DNA of 64,000 nt, taken from the NCBI RefSeq assembly GCF_025639805.1, contig NZ_CP106735.1, positions 682,001 through 746,000 on the forward strand. Direction: 5' to 3'. Under the pieces are notes generated by a model that saw only the letters and a program-made list of their open reading frames with translations, ran no database searches and was not told where the DNA came from. The position numbers and the translations under genes were made by a program. This DNA comes from Reichenbachiella carrageenanivorans (GTDB taxonomy: Bacteria; Bacteroidota; Bacteroidia; Cytophagales; Cyclobacteriaceae). This document shows, in pieces, positions 36,468 through 46,179 of the stretch; positions within the stretch are counted from its first letter, which is position 1; each line of letters opens with the position of its first letter.

Positions 36468-39083
36468 TTATTCAAAATCAAACATCTCCTCTAGGTAAGC
36501 CGCTACTCCAAATCGTATACCCCAATCTAAGTATACTCCATCTTGAAAAGCCGCCACTCCTTCAATTCTAAATAAGCGAAAGATATTGTCGATACTATAG
36601 CCAGCTTCTGCATAATTGAGCGAAGATTCTGTACCTAGATAATTAACAAAGACACTCTCCTTTACCCCTCTTTTTCTAGCAAATTTGAACCTGGAAAGGA
36701 ATAATTTTCTAAACTGATAGTGGGTGAGCAGGTTAAAGTAAGACCTGCTCGTACTAAAATTATAATAGGGCAGTAGTCGAAAGCTCTTCACTACATCAAT
36801 ATCTTGTACAGGCGTACGATTACCCATAAAGTGATTGTAATCCAAAAAACTAATGCTGTCTTTAGCCAGCAATCCACCTCCTCCAGCCCGATAATTCAAT
36901 CGCCCTCTAATACCTACATCCAAGCTCTGCTCTACTTCTATAGACCATCTATGAAAGGAAATTTCGGCATCAGCTAGTGGTATTGCATTGTCGTAGGCTA
37001 CAGTGATCTCTGGCGAAGTATGGTTAATGGCTTGCTGTTCATTGTTTTTTATGTAGTATTTCTGCCAAGGTTTCATCGAGAATTTTACTCCAGTAAGAAA
37101 GGCCTGATGAACAACAAAATTTGTTTGACCTAATTCCACATTTATGGGTGCATTAGGAGTGTACATTTTGTCACTTTGGTTGAACCAGGTATGATTGGTC
37201 TGGTTTTCTAAAGGGATGCGGTTGGCATATTCAGCAGAGATCCCAACCCTATACTTATCCGATATTTGATGTTTATAATTCAACGCCACAAATTCCTTCT
37301 GGTAGATTTTCATGTAGTTGCTCTCTAGCATGAGTGTGGTAAGCGAATTGATAATGGGATAAATAGGTACTTTTGAATTGATCTGATACATATACCTACC
37401 CCCTTCTAAGGCCAAGCTTTGGTCTCCAAACTTATAGGTCGTTTTGAGTTTGCTCTGCAACTGATGAATAGAAAAACCGTACCGTATCAGCGGCGTCACT
37501 TCTAGCCAAGTTTTGTTTTCAAACGTCTTGGTATAAGCCAGCTCATAGATGAAATTATAACCTTCTACCGTATTGAAATTGAGACTGAGCAATGACGGTT
37601 TTAATTCTAAATGAGACTTATCCCCAAGCTTATAAGTATTGCCCAACAGCAAGTCGTAAGCCCTAAAACCTTCTTTTCCTTGCTTAGTTTTCACAGTATC
37701 TCCTTCTGCTTCCTTTTGATTTACCAATGCTATACTATCCATTTTTTGATAGCCTTTGATTTCATACTTAGACAATGGGACAGGTCGAACAGCCTGCCAG
37801 AATGTAGAATCCATTTTGTACGCAGAAGAGTCTATGGTCACATTAGTGATGTACTGCACGTCAGAAATAGTATCCCTTTTCATCTCCAGCTTTTCATAAT
37901 CGCGCAGGACTTTTCTCAACTCCTTTCGAGTCAGCTCTTTTCCTGATTGTAGTTTTTGAGTCGTCTCTGGCTCCATATTTTTGTTTTGCGCTTCTAGCTT
38001 AGTTGCCAATTCCTTATCCACCTTTTCATCGATAATTACCAGGTCTACCTCCAAGTCTTTGTTCATTTTTATTTGATAATTTTTGACCGTAGCGAGGTAA
38101 TTATACTCGAATTCGAAACCGAAAAACGTTCCATTCACATCAAATTGGTGACTGATCGGCAGCCAAACTTTATTTTCAATCGGGTTATAGATTTGATGAA
38201 TGATAAAATTGATCCCCATATAACTAGTCGCCAAATGTAAACTATGAATACTCCAATAATCCTCCACAATGGACAGCTCACCTACAAAAAGGTCGTCGCC
38301 CTTGGATCGAGGTATCACTCGAATTTTGCTAACCTCATAGTCTCGGTCTTTGAAAGTCCCTAGATATTCAAACCGATAATAACCAAATGCTTTTGGGGAC
38401 AAAGGAGAAACCGCCTGACCTACCATCGGGTCATAAAAACTTCCTCTAAGGTATTCTAGTGGACTGGTATTGTTGTCCTGACCGTCGCTACGAATAGAAA
38501 GCACTTTTTCTTCATAAGTATTGGGCCTAGTATATTTCACCTTTGAAATAGATTCTGTCACAAAGGCCGTAGTAGAATCCAACCCTTCCTTGGCCATTTC
38601 TTTTCTCAAAAAGAAGGGAGAGTCGATGAGTCGCCCCGAACCTTTGATGTACACCTCGGCCTCATAGCCATCTAGTTGTTGCTGATGAAATTTGGCCTTG
38701 GCAATTGCTTTTCGCATAATGGTGTAGGCAGGATCTTCTTTACCTGCTCTCACTTCCACATCTTTGAGTACGATCGTTTGTGGCTCTAGTCGGATGTTCA
38801 CTTCCGCGAAGCCTTTTGTCACTTCCACATACTGGACCACTGACTGGTACCCCAAATATTGAAAAACTAAATCATATTTGCCTGTAGGCAAAGGATATTC
38901 GAAATACCCCTGATCGTTGGAGGTCGTGCCAGTCTCCAGATTTCTCACATATATCGTAGCATAGGGTAGCGATTCTCCATTAGCGGATCGAATGGTGCCT
39001 TTGATTCCTTGGGATCGAGAGGCATAAGAAGACAAAAGCAGTAACAACAGGGTACTAGCCCTTGCGGCAAATGAGTTTAGCAT
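36468..39083 (-). CDS. DUF5686 family outer-membrane protein with carboxypeptidase-like domain
   Basis: An 871-residue exported protein. The signal peptide ends near residue 24 (SRSQG). A carboxypeptidase-regulatory-like (CarboxypepD_reg) beta-sandwich covers about 25-105 (IKGTIRSANGESLPYATIYVRN, DLVFQYLGYQSV). A DUF5686 region fills the rest, with a C-terminal half rich in aromatic beta strands, as in outer-membrane barrels. It is neither a SusC nor a plug-bearing TonB receptor by the visible motifs. Role unknown; family common in Bacteroidota. Confidence 0.88.
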   Translation of the reverse strand: MLNSFAARASTLLLLLLSSYASRSQGIKGTIRSANGESLPYATIYVRNLETGTTSNDQGYFEYPLPTGKYDLVFQYLGYQSVVQYVEVTKGFAEVNIRLEPQTIVLKDVEVRAGKEDPAYTIMRKAIAKAKFHQQQLDGYEAEVYIKGSGRLIDSPFFLRKEMAKEGLDSTTAFVTESISKVKYTRPNTYEEKVLSIRSDGQDNNTSPLEYLRGSFYDPMVGQAVSPLSPKAFGYYRFEYLGTFKDRDYEVSKIRVIPRSKGDDLFVGELSIVEDYWSIHSLHLATSYMGINFIIHQIYNPIENKVWLPISHQFDVNGTFFGFEFEYNYLATVKNYQIKMNKDLEVDLVIIDEKVDKELATKLEAQNKNMEPETTQKLQSGKELTRKELRKVLRDYEKLEMKRDTISDVQYITNVTIDSSAYKMDSTFWQAVRPVPLSKYEIKGYQKMDSIALVNQKEAEGDTVKTKQGKEGFRAYDLLLGNTYKLGDKSHLELKPSLLSLNFNTVEGYNFIYELAYTKTFENKTWLEVTPLIRYGFSIHQLQSKLKTTYKFGDQSLALEGGRYMYQINSKVPIYPIINSLTTLMLESNYMKIYQKEFVALNYKHQISDKYRVGISAEYANRIPLENQTNHTWFNQSDKMYTPNAPINVELGQTNFVVHQAFLTGVKFSMKPWQKYYIKNNEQQAINHTSPEITVAYDNAIPLADAEISFHRWSIEVEQSLDVGIRGRLNYRAGGGGLLAKDSISFLDYNHFMGNRTPVQDIDVVKSFRLLPYYNFSTSRSYFNLLTHYQFRKLFLSRFKFARKRGVKESVFVNYLGTESSLNYAEAGYSIDNIFRLFRIEGVAAFQDGVYLDWGIRFGVAAYLEEMFDFE

Positions 39084-39319
39084 AAGTGGTTTTTACTTTG
39101 AGTTTTTTGAGTTGATCTAAGATCAGGATGCAAAAAATACGCTTGGGGTTGCTTGATGGTTTTGATATTGACGATAATAACACTGAAGAAATACAATAGA
39201 AGTAAAACGAAAAAGTCTATCTATTTCAATGTTCTCATTAACTTCATTAAAAATATTTCGTTGACAATGTCCATATGAGACAAAATCAATCGTCTTCCTA
39301 CTAAACAAATAAAATAATC

Positions 39320-39934
39320 ATGAAGAATATTAAGAACCTTTTATTGACTCAGGCACTGATCCTATGTGGGCTCTCGGCTTTTGCCCAACAGGCCTTGACA
39401 AAAGAAGAAAAAAGCACAGCTATCAACTACCTAAAGCAATCTCAAAGCGAGCTACTAATTGCTGTAAAAGACCTGTCAGATGCCCAACTAAACTACAAAC
39501 CGAGTGATGAGGTATGGTCGATTGCCGAAACGATGGAGCACATTGCTATTTCTGAAAAGAATATTTTTGGCATTGTAGAGATGACACTAAAAACTGACCC
39601 TGACCCATCGAAGAGAGATGAAGTATCCATGTCTGATGAGCAATTGCTAGCAATAATCACAAGCAGAGATCAAAAGGTAAAAACACGTCCAGAATTTGAA
39701 CCAAGCAACAGTTTCGGGTCTTTTCAAGGGTCGCTAGATGCATTCAACGCAAAGAGAAAATCCAATATTCAATTTGTAAAAAAGACTAAAGAAGATTTGA
39801 GAGACAGGTATTTTGATCTTCCTTTTGGCAAAGCAGATGCGTATCAGGTGATCCTATTTATGAGTGGGCATACGCAGCGTCATATGAAGCAAATCGTAGA
39901 ACTCATCAAAAGCGAAGATTTCCCACAAAGCTAA
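39320..39934 (+). CDS. exported DinB-like protein
   Basis: A 204-residue protein with a signal peptide (ending AFAQ near 23) and a DinB/YfiT-like four-helix bundle. The metal-binding histidines are probably in ETMEHIAISEKN (about 72) and GHTQRHMKQIV (two histidines, about 178 and 182). DinB superfamily enzymes include thiol transferases and hydrolases; an exported copy suggests a periplasmic role. Substrate unknown. Confidence 0.85.
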   Translation: MKNIKNLLLTQALILCGLSAFAQQALTKEEKSTAINYLKQSQSELLIAVKDLSDAQLNYKPSDEVWSIAETMEHIAISEKNIFGIVEMTLKTDPDPSKRDEVSMSDEQLLAIITSRDQKVKTRPEFEPSNSFGSFQGSLDAFNAKRKSNIQFVKKTKEDLRDRYFDLPFGKADAYQVILFMSGHTQRHMKQIVELIKSEDFPQS

Positions 39935-39959
39935 TCAGGGAGAAATAAATCTATGGCAT

Positions 39960-39988
39960 AAAAAAAGGTTACGCTCCCGCGTAACCTT
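39960..39988 (-). terminator. terminator read on the minus strand
   Basis: AAGGTTACGC/GCGTAACCTT stem with a 4-nt loop; on the minus strand it is followed by seven T. It may end the transcript of the small minus-strand gene at 40135-40245 or of siaC. Confidence 0.75.
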
Positions 39989-40134
39989 AACCACCTTAAT
40001 AAATTACTTTAGAGCCTTCGCTACATACCTTTAATTCCCATAGCTGGTAAATACCGAACCCATTCTCACATACAATTGCGGCAAAAATGCTTTCGTTGTA
40101 TATCCTTATCTTTCTACTGCTGGCTCCTTAGCAA

Positions 40135-40245
40135 CTATATCATTACGCTCAGCATCGTGCAGGCCATCACAAACCCGAAGGTCAAAAGGGTACCTACTAC
40201 TACTTGCTTCACTGCTTTTTCTGCTGATTTAAATTTTGGTTTCAT
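40135..40245 (-). CDS. possible 36-aa membrane peptide
   Basis: A short minus-strand frame from ATG 40245 to TAG encodes a basic head (MKPKFKSAEKAVKQ) and one hydrophobic helix of about 22 residues (VVVGTLLTFGFVMAC...). This charge pattern and a terminator about 150 nt downstream support a real small membrane protein. No family is known to me. Confidence 0.45.
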   Translation of the reverse strand: MKPKFKSAEKAVKQVVVGTLLTFGFVMACTMLSVMI

Positions 40246-40276
40246 AACTGTATCGTTTAAGTCTTAATTAATTTTT

Positions 40277-40708
40277 TTACGCCGCGCTTAACTGTGGCTC
40301 TTTTTCTGTTTCTTCTCCTAAAGTATTGATCACTGGCACTGAAACAAAATTGAATCTGTATCCGAAAAACGAACTAAAATCCTCTCCTGCTTCCAACATA
40401 TCCTCATCTCCGTCTTCGTAATACCAGTTCACAATAACTCTTTTTCCTAGCTGATTAATAGTATCTAGTTTTCTTAGCAAGTTAAAAATGCACTTTGAAG
40501 AACTGGTGTTAAAATATTCAAACGCTAAATTCACAGTAATATTACCTGCTGAGCTTTTTACATATCGATCCATGTTCAACAAAAGCGAACCATAAAAGCT
40601 CAAAGGATTTTCAGGACTCGACTTCCCTCTAAGATCTAGTAGTTCCTTCTTTGGATTGAAGTACACCGATGGCGTTACTCTTGATGATCTGATGAAATAT
40701 CCTTTCAT
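40277..40708 (-). CDS. SiaC-family regulatory phosphoprotein (DUF1987)
   Basis: A 143-residue protein of the DUF1987/SiaC family. In Pseudomonas SiaC is phosphorylated on a threonine by the kinase SiaB, dephosphorylated by SiaA, and binds diguanylate cyclase. Here the conserved LRGKSSPENPLSFY (about 26-39) and the phospho-site region FEYFNTSSSKCIFNLL (about 64-79) are present. No siaA or siaB neighbour is visible. Start at ATG 40708 or 40729; I prefer 40708, where the family-like sequence begins. Confidence 0.85.
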   Translation of the reverse strand: MKGYFIRSSRVTPSVYFNPKKELLDLRGKSSPENPLSFYGSLLLNMDRYVKSSAGNITVNLAFEYFNTSSSKCIFNLLRKLDTINQLGKRVIVNWYYEDGDEDMLEAGEDFSSFFGYRFNFVSVPVINTLGEETEKEPQLSAA

Positions 40709-40729
40709 AGCTTTAATTTTTTGATTCAA

Positions 40730-41050
40730 TTCAACTTTCTGTTGCGAATACTTAAATTCTATGTTTCAAAGATGATTCACTCAAACGACAAATAAAATAC
40801 AGGATATTCGTAAATGTTTTTTTACGCAAACAGGAAACTAAATGAGCGATTATTTTCAATAAAAATGCAAGAGTGCCCATACATCACCCAAATGGCTTTT
40901 TTTCAATATTAAAAGACCTGATTTTATAAGTGATTTACCTACTTCTTAGGAAAATCCCGCAAAACGAAGAGTCGATATGACTTCATTTTAAATCAAAACA
41001 CCTAACTCACATCCAGCCTATCAGCTGATTTAGAGTAATAATGCCTAAAA
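40730..41050. other. intergenic region without visible genes
   Basis: AT-rich sequence upstream of siaC. I see no open frame, tRNA or strong promoter. Confidence 0.5.
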
Positions 41051-41084
41051 AAATAGCCTCAAACATCTGCGTATTTGAGGCTAT
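41045..41084 (-). terminator. terminator of the MarR/FMN-reductase/DoxX operon
   Basis: ATAGCCTCAAA (41053-41063) pairs with TTTGAGGCTAT (41074-41084); a T run follows on the minus strand. It lies 56 nt past the DoxX stop. Confidence 0.8.
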
Positions 41085-41139
41085 GGATTGAGGACTTGCC
41101 TCTAAATATTAGACTATCTCTTTTGTTGATCATATACGA

Positions 41140-41565
41140 TCAATCCCATTGCCCTTTAGACACGCTGTACTTGCCAGCGCCCAGCAATGCTATGGCAAGC
41201 CCACCCACCAAATAGATGGCAGGCAACTCTATCGCCCACGAGCCATGATCGTTCACACTAAATATCTCACCTGCGTGGGCCATCAGTATAGCCACTACCA
41301 TAGTGAAAGACATAGCCAGCCCTCCAAGTCTAGACTTGAAGCCAACTAATATCATAAGCGGAGCCACAAACTCTCCGATAATCACACCATAACCAATAAA
41401 ACCAGGAATGCCTGCCTCTTGAAGCATACCTGCGATGTGCCCTGCGCCTCCCATGAGTTTGCCATAGCCATGAAAGAGCATACCAAATGCGAGTATGACT
41501 CTTAGTAACAGTTTTCCTTGGTCTTGAGCATTTTGGCCATTCAATAGTTGTGCTAACTTTTTCAT
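41140..41565 (-). CDS. DoxX family membrane protein
   Basis: A 141-residue protein with four predicted membrane helices (about 22-42, 60-78, 85-103, 116-134) and DoxX features RVILAFGMLFHGYGKLMGG and GEFVAPLMILVGF. DoxX-type proteins are often linked to thiol-stress defence or quinone chemistry. It is the last gene of a three-gene minus-strand operon (MarR regulator, FMN reductase, DoxX), 30 nt after the reductase. Confidence 0.88.
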   Translation of the reverse strand: MKKLAQLLNGQNAQDQGKLLLRVILAFGMLFHGYGKLMGGAGHIAGMLQEAGIPGFIGYGVIIGEFVAPLMILVGFKSRLGGLAMSFTMVVAILMAHAGEIFSVNDHGSWAIELPAIYLVGGLAIALLGAGKYSVSKGQWD

Positions 41566-41595
41566 TATACTTTTAAAATAAAATTTAGTTGATAA

Positions 41596-42132
41596 TTATA
41601 ATAATGACTTTTCAAACTGAGCAACAGCTGCTGCCAGTTCTTTTTGTCTTTTTTCATCTGTGATTTGACCTTGTTTGCGGTCGAAGGTTTCATTGAACAA
41701 ACCCAAACTATACGTGGCAGCCACTTCTCCTGCAAAATATTTCATTTTGACATTCAGGTCTTCTAAGCTGCCAGCGGCTCCACGCTTTCCTGCAGATGTA
41801 CTGAGTAGCAATACAGGCTTCCCTCCCAAAAACTTAGCTTCTACTCGCGAGGCCCAGTCTATCGTATTTTTCAAAAAAGCTGTCAGGCTACCATTGTGCT
41901 CGGGAGTACCTATGATATAGGCATCTGCTTCTTTCAATTTGGCCACTAAATCCTGAATGGGCTGTGGAATACCCACTTTTTCAATGTCTGCACTATATAT
42001 AGGAGCATCATACCCTCTAAGGTCTACAAACTCCACCTCCGCAGCTTCCACAAGTGAGGAAGCGTATTTTACCAATTGTACATTGATGGACGTAGAACTA
42101 TTACTGCCTGCAAAGGCGATTACTTTTTTCAT
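41596..42132 (-). CDS. NADPH-dependent FMN reductase family protein
   Basis: A 178-residue flavodoxin-like oxidoreductase. The FMN phosphate loop is FAGSNSSTSIN (about 7-17), and GTPEHNGSLTAFLKNTIDW (about 76-94) is the family signature of azoreductase/quinone-reductase-like proteins. It lies 23 nt after the marR gene. Likely function: reduction of quinones or azo or nitro compounds, induced when the MarR protein is released. Confidence 0.9.
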   Translation of the reverse strand: MKKVIAFAGSNSSTSINVQLVKYASSLVEAAEVEFVDLRGYDAPIYSADIEKVGIPQPIQDLVAKLKEADAYIIGTPEHNGSLTAFLKNTIDWASRVEAKFLGGKPVLLLSTSAGKRGAAGSLEDLNVKMKYFAGEVAATYSLGLFNETFDRKQGQITDEKRQKELAAAVAQFEKSLL

Positions 42133-42155
42133 TTTGGTAAGTTTTATTTTGATGA

Positions 42156-42605
42156 TTACCCTCGGAGCTTGTCCAAAAGATCACTTAGCAGGTTAGATTC
42201 TTCTTCAGTCAGCGCATTATACGTTTGGCTTTGTTCTTCCATTACGCTGTCTAGCTTGGCTAACAAACCCAATCCTTTATCGGTGATTTTTAAGTTTATC
42301 ATTCTACGGTTATCGGGATTAATGTCACGTTCCACCATTCCATTGGCCACTAGCTTGTCTAAGAGCCGTGTCAAATCCCCACGCTTATTGATCAACACTT
42401 CTTTGATCTCCCCTGGGCATATGGTGAGCGGGTGTCTACCTCTCAGTATCCTTAGAATATTGAAATGTTGCTCATTGATACCATTAGGCTTCAATACCTT
42501 TTCACTATGATCCCGAAGCCAGTTGCCTGTATATAATATATTGATAACGGCTTTTTCTCTAGCGTTTTTAAATGACGACTGTTTGATTTCTTCTTCGAAT
42601 TTCAT
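42156..42605 (-). CDS. MarR family transcriptional regulator
   Basis: A 149-residue winged-helix regulator. The DNA-binding part is at about 50-110 (INEQHFNILRILRGRHP, VLINKRGDLTRLLDKLVANGMVERDINPDNRRMINLKIT). It heads the operon with the FMN reductase and DoxX genes, so it probably autoregulates and senses a phenolic or electrophilic stress signal. Divergent from terC. Confidence 0.92.
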   Translation of the reverse strand: MKFEEEIKQSSFKNAREKAVINILYTGNWLRDHSEKVLKPNGINEQHFNILRILRGRHPLTICPGEIKEVLINKRGDLTRLLDKLVANGMVERDINPDNRRMINLKITDKGLGLLAKLDSVMEEQSQTYNALTEEESNLLSDLLDKLRG

Positions 42606-42742
42606 ACTGACGATACTAACGTAGTTACATTATTTGTAGTTACGAATATCTGAAAGTTTTTTCAATTATTAAAATCTCCTTCCACATTCTGGATATTTAG
42701 ACACAGATGTTTAATATTGAACAATAGACGTTACACCACATT

Positions 42743-43483
42743 ATGGATACACTACTGACCGCCGAATCTCTGATTGCCTTACTCACCCTTACCTTTTTAG
42801 AAATTGTGTTAGGCGTGGACAATATCATTTTTATCTCGATCGTCTCCAATAAGCTTCCTCAAGAGCAGCAAGCCAAAGCTAGAAACATAGGGTTACTATG
42901 TGCGTTGGTTTTCCGAATCGGGTTACTATTTGGGATTACTTGGATCATCAGTTTTTCAGAGCCACTATTTACTATTTTAGGACACGCTTTTAGTGGTCGC
43001 GATTTAATTCTAGCAGGAGGAGGACTGTTCCTCATCGCAAAGAGCACCGTAGAAATCAACCACAAAATGGAGGTCATGGAACACAAAGAAGCGGCGGGCA
43101 AAGTTACTGCTACCATCGGCGGGGTGATTGCCCAAATCATCATGCTCGACATCATCTTCTCCTTCGACTCGATCCTCACCGCTGTGGGTCTGACCAGTCA
43201 GCTCACGATCATGATTATAGCTGTAGTCATTGCCATGTTTATCATGATGACCTTTGCAGGAAAAATCAGTGCTTTCATTGCCAAAAATCCATCTTTAGAA
43301 GTCTTGGCACTTTCCTTTTTGATTCTGATCGGATTTATGCTAACCGTAGAGGCTATGGGGCACCATGTACCCAAAGGATATATCTATTTTGCGGTATTCT
43401 TCTCACTAATAGTAGAAATGCTCAACATCAGAATTAGAAAAGGCCGACAAAAAATTAAACTCAACAAAAGAATAGAAAATTAA
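42743..43483 (+). CDS. TerC family integral membrane protein
   Basis: A 246-residue protein with about seven membrane helices. The TerC signature acidic residues lie in LEIVLGVDNIIFISI (about 19-33) and IIFSFDSILTAVG (about 138-150). TerC proteins are implicated in metal (manganese) export or tellurite resistance. Short basic C-terminus. Stand-alone gene. Confidence 0.92.
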   Translation: MDTLLTAESLIALLTLTFLEIVLGVDNIIFISIVSNKLPQEQQAKARNIGLLCALVFRIGLLFGITWIISFSEPLFTILGHAFSGRDLILAGGGLFLIAKSTVEINHKMEVMEHKEAAGKVTATIGGVIAQIIMLDIIFSFDSILTAVGLTSQLTIMIIAVVIAMFIMMTFAGKISAFIAKNPSLEVLALSFLILIGFMLTVEAMGHHVPKGYIYFAVFFSLIVEMLNIRIRKGRQKIKLNKRIEN

Positions 43484-43630
43484 AAAACCGTCCATCTAAG
43501 ACAATATTCTTACATTTTGTCCGAATACGAACGGGAAAATTGCAAGAAAAATATTGTAAAACGCTGATTATAAGCAGGTTGAAATCATGGCATAGAATTA
43601 GTCAAAGTCTGTTTGACTATATTTAAGATT

Positions 43631-46102
43631 ATGCTCAAACACTACTTTGCTCAGTTTTTCAGAAACCTAAAGCGAAATAAACTTTTTTCGCTCATCAACA
43701 TTCTTGGCCTATCTGCCGGCATCTGTACCTCTCTACTCATCTATCTATATGTAGACTACCATACTAGTTTTGACCAGTTTCATGACAATGGAAAAAACAT
43801 CTACCGGGTCAATCAGACCTTTATCTGGAGTGATCAGGTCGACGAGCAGTTTGGCTCTACAGGCCCAGGGGTTATGTTTGCGATGAGTGAAGCACTACCC
43901 GAAGTGAAGCGAGCCACCCGCCTACTCAAACTCAATGAATATCTAGTAACTTATAAAAATGAACTCGGCCAGCAAGTTTCTTTCATGGAGCCCAATGTAC
44001 TAGCTGCCGATTCCAACTTCCTAGATATGTTTTCCTTTGAATTGCTAAAAGGAAACATCAAGGACTTGCTGACCAACCCTAAACACATTGTCCTAACCGA
44101 AACGGCGAGCCAGAAGTACTTTGGCCAACAAGATCCTATCAATAAAATACTAACAGTCGAATATGCGGGAAAAAACCACACTTATCAAGTAGCTGGCATA
44201 ATGGCCGACATACCCGACAACTCGCACCTTACTTTTGACATGCTAATGCCCATGAATAGCATTCCTAGGGTAAAGGCCGCTAACTGGTCTTGGGTATGGA
44301 CAGGGTTTGTGACTTTCGTCGAATTGTTTCCTAACTCCGACATCGATCAGGTCAAAGAAAAACTCAAAGATGTCCCCCGCCAATATGCCGAGCAGACCTT
44401 ACAGCAAGTCATGAATATGTCGTACGAAGACTACCTGAATGAAGGCAAACAATGGAACTTATATATCCAACCACTATCCGATATTCACATGAATACAAAT
44501 GTGATCAACCGTATCAATCAGCCGATTAGCGCCAGCATTGTCTATGCTTATGGGCTTTCGGCAGCTTTCATCATTCTATTGTCTTGTATCAACTTCACTA
44601 ATCTAACTACTACCCAACACTTGAAAAGAGCCAAGTCTACAGGCATCAAAAAAATACTGGGATCCACAAGATGGCAGCTTAGCTTAGGGTATATGATCGA
44701 ATCACTGATCTACTGCACTATCTCTTCACTGATAGGCATAGTAGCTCTATGGTATATTTTACCTCTATTTAGTCAGCTAACTGGTGCTCCACTAACCTAT
44801 GTCGGCCTCCTAGACAGTAAAATATTTGGATTATTAATCGCATTAGTGCTTGGTATGACATTAATCGCTGGCGGCTATCCTGCTCTATTTTTAAGTGCTT
44901 TCAAACCACTAGACGCTATGAAAGGCAAAGTAAAGACAGGCAAGGAAAGTGCCTCTTTGCGCAATGGTTTAATCATTATCCAATTCACAGTTTCTATTAT
45001 CCTGATTTCCTCCACACTCATTGCATTCAAGCAACTGGCCTATACCCAAAGCAAAGACGTGGGTTTCGACAAGAAAAACTTACTCTCCGTAAGCCATTTG
45101 GAATGGTTAGAACCAGCTCAGCGCGAAAGTTTGACCCATGAATTTTCACAAATACTAGGTGTAAAAGCTACTTCGATTTGTACTTCTATTCCTCCCAACC
45201 TGTGGGCTGGGGATCAATTCGAACCTGTAAATGCACCCATAAAATCTACTCCTCTCAACTATACGACGGCAGACGAAAACTATTTGCCCACTCTTGGGCT
45301 GAGGCTAAAATATGGTCGTAATTTTTCAAAAGAATTTCCAGACGACGTTCACTCCGTAATTGTAAACGAAGAGGCCATCCGAATCATCGGTTGGGACTTA
45401 GATGAAAATGTACTCGGTAAAAAAATCGCTTTCGGTAATGACCACAATCAATTCAAAATTATAGGTGTCGTCGAAAATTTTCACTTTTGGGATTTATGGT
45501 CGAGCATGGACAGTTTTGCATTGTTTCACCTCAACTCTGGCATGTTCGACAGTGGTAGAAATTTTGCAGCTCTATCTCTCCACCCTAACGAAAGCAAGGA
45601 AACCTCCGCTCTTCTCGATCAGCTTATAATCAAATGGAAAACATTCGTGCCTGATCGCCCTTTTGAATACCAATTTGTAGACGAGGCCTTTGCAGCAAGC
45701 TTTCAAGAGCAACAAAATTTTCTCAAGGTATTGTCTCTATTTTCTAGCTTGGCTATTCTAATTGCTTGCCTAGGATTAATAGGCATCATTATTTATGCCA
45801 TCGAACAACGAACCAAAGAAATAGGCATCAGAAAAATCGTTGGTGCCAGCACGTGGCAACTTGCTTTACTCCTCTCTAAACAACATGCCCAACTCATTTT
45901 AGCATCTATCATACTGAGTATCCCCCTTACCATCTATATGATGCAACAATGGCTTCAAGACTTTGAATATCGCACCGAAATTTCAGCCTCTGTATTTATG
46001 ATATCTGGACTAGCTATACTCGGTCTTACCTTATCTATCTCTGCTTATCATTCTGTAAAAGCCGCTATGGCCAACCCTGTAGACGTACTCAGAGACGAAT
46101 AA
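43631..46102 (+). CDS. MacB-like ABC transporter permease (FtsX domains)
   Basis: An 823-residue permease. Membrane helix 1 is at about 20-42 (LINILGLSAGICTSLLIYLYV), followed by a large periplasmic MacB-PCD domain. A FtsX block with three helices spans about 285-425, then a second PCD part, and a C-terminal FtsX block spans about 690-815 with KEIGIRKIVGAS, the family motif. No ATPase gene is adjacent. Bacteroidota carry many such orphan permeases; substrates are unknown. The start is ATG at 43631, since the upstream TTG is unlikely. Confidence 0.92.
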   Translation: MLKHYFAQFFRNLKRNKLFSLINILGLSAGICTSLLIYLYVDYHTSFDQFHDNGKNIYRVNQTFIWSDQVDEQFGSTGPGVMFAMSEALPEVKRATRLLKLNEYLVTYKNELGQQVSFMEPNVLAADSNFLDMFSFELLKGNIKDLLTNPKHIVLTETASQKYFGQQDPINKILTVEYAGKNHTYQVAGIMADIPDNSHLTFDMLMPMNSIPRVKAANWSWVWTGFVTFVELFPNSDIDQVKEKLKDVPRQYAEQTLQQVMNMSYEDYLNEGKQWNLYIQPLSDIHMNTNVINRINQPISASIVYAYGLSAAFIILLSCINFTNLTTTQHLKRAKSTGIKKILGSTRWQLSLGYMIESLIYCTISSLIGIVALWYILPLFSQLTGAPLTYVGLLDSKIFGLLIALVLGMTLIAGGYPALFLSAFKPLDAMKGKVKTGKESASLRNGLIIIQFTVSIILISSTLIAFKQLAYTQSKDVGFDKKNLLSVSHLEWLEPAQRESLTHEFSQILGVKATSICTSIPPNLWAGDQFEPVNAPIKSTPLNYTTADENYLPTLGLRLKYGRNFSKEFPDDVHSVIVNEEAIRIIGWDLDENVLGKKIAFGNDHNQFKIIGVVENFHFWDLWSSMDSFALFHLNSGMFDSGRNFAALSLHPNESKETSALLDQLIIKWKTFVPDRPFEYQFVDEAFAASFQEQQNFLKVLSLFSSLAILIACLGLIGIIIYAIEQRTKEIGIRKIVGASTWQLALLLSKQHAQLILASIILSIPLTIYMMQQWLQDFEYRTEISASVFMISGLAILGLTLSISAYHSVKAAMANPVDVLRDE

Positions 46103-46179
46103 TGATTAACTCAATATTTAGCAAAGAGCTAAGGGTTTTCAATGTTTCATTAGATATCCATTATAAAAAATTTAAAATC

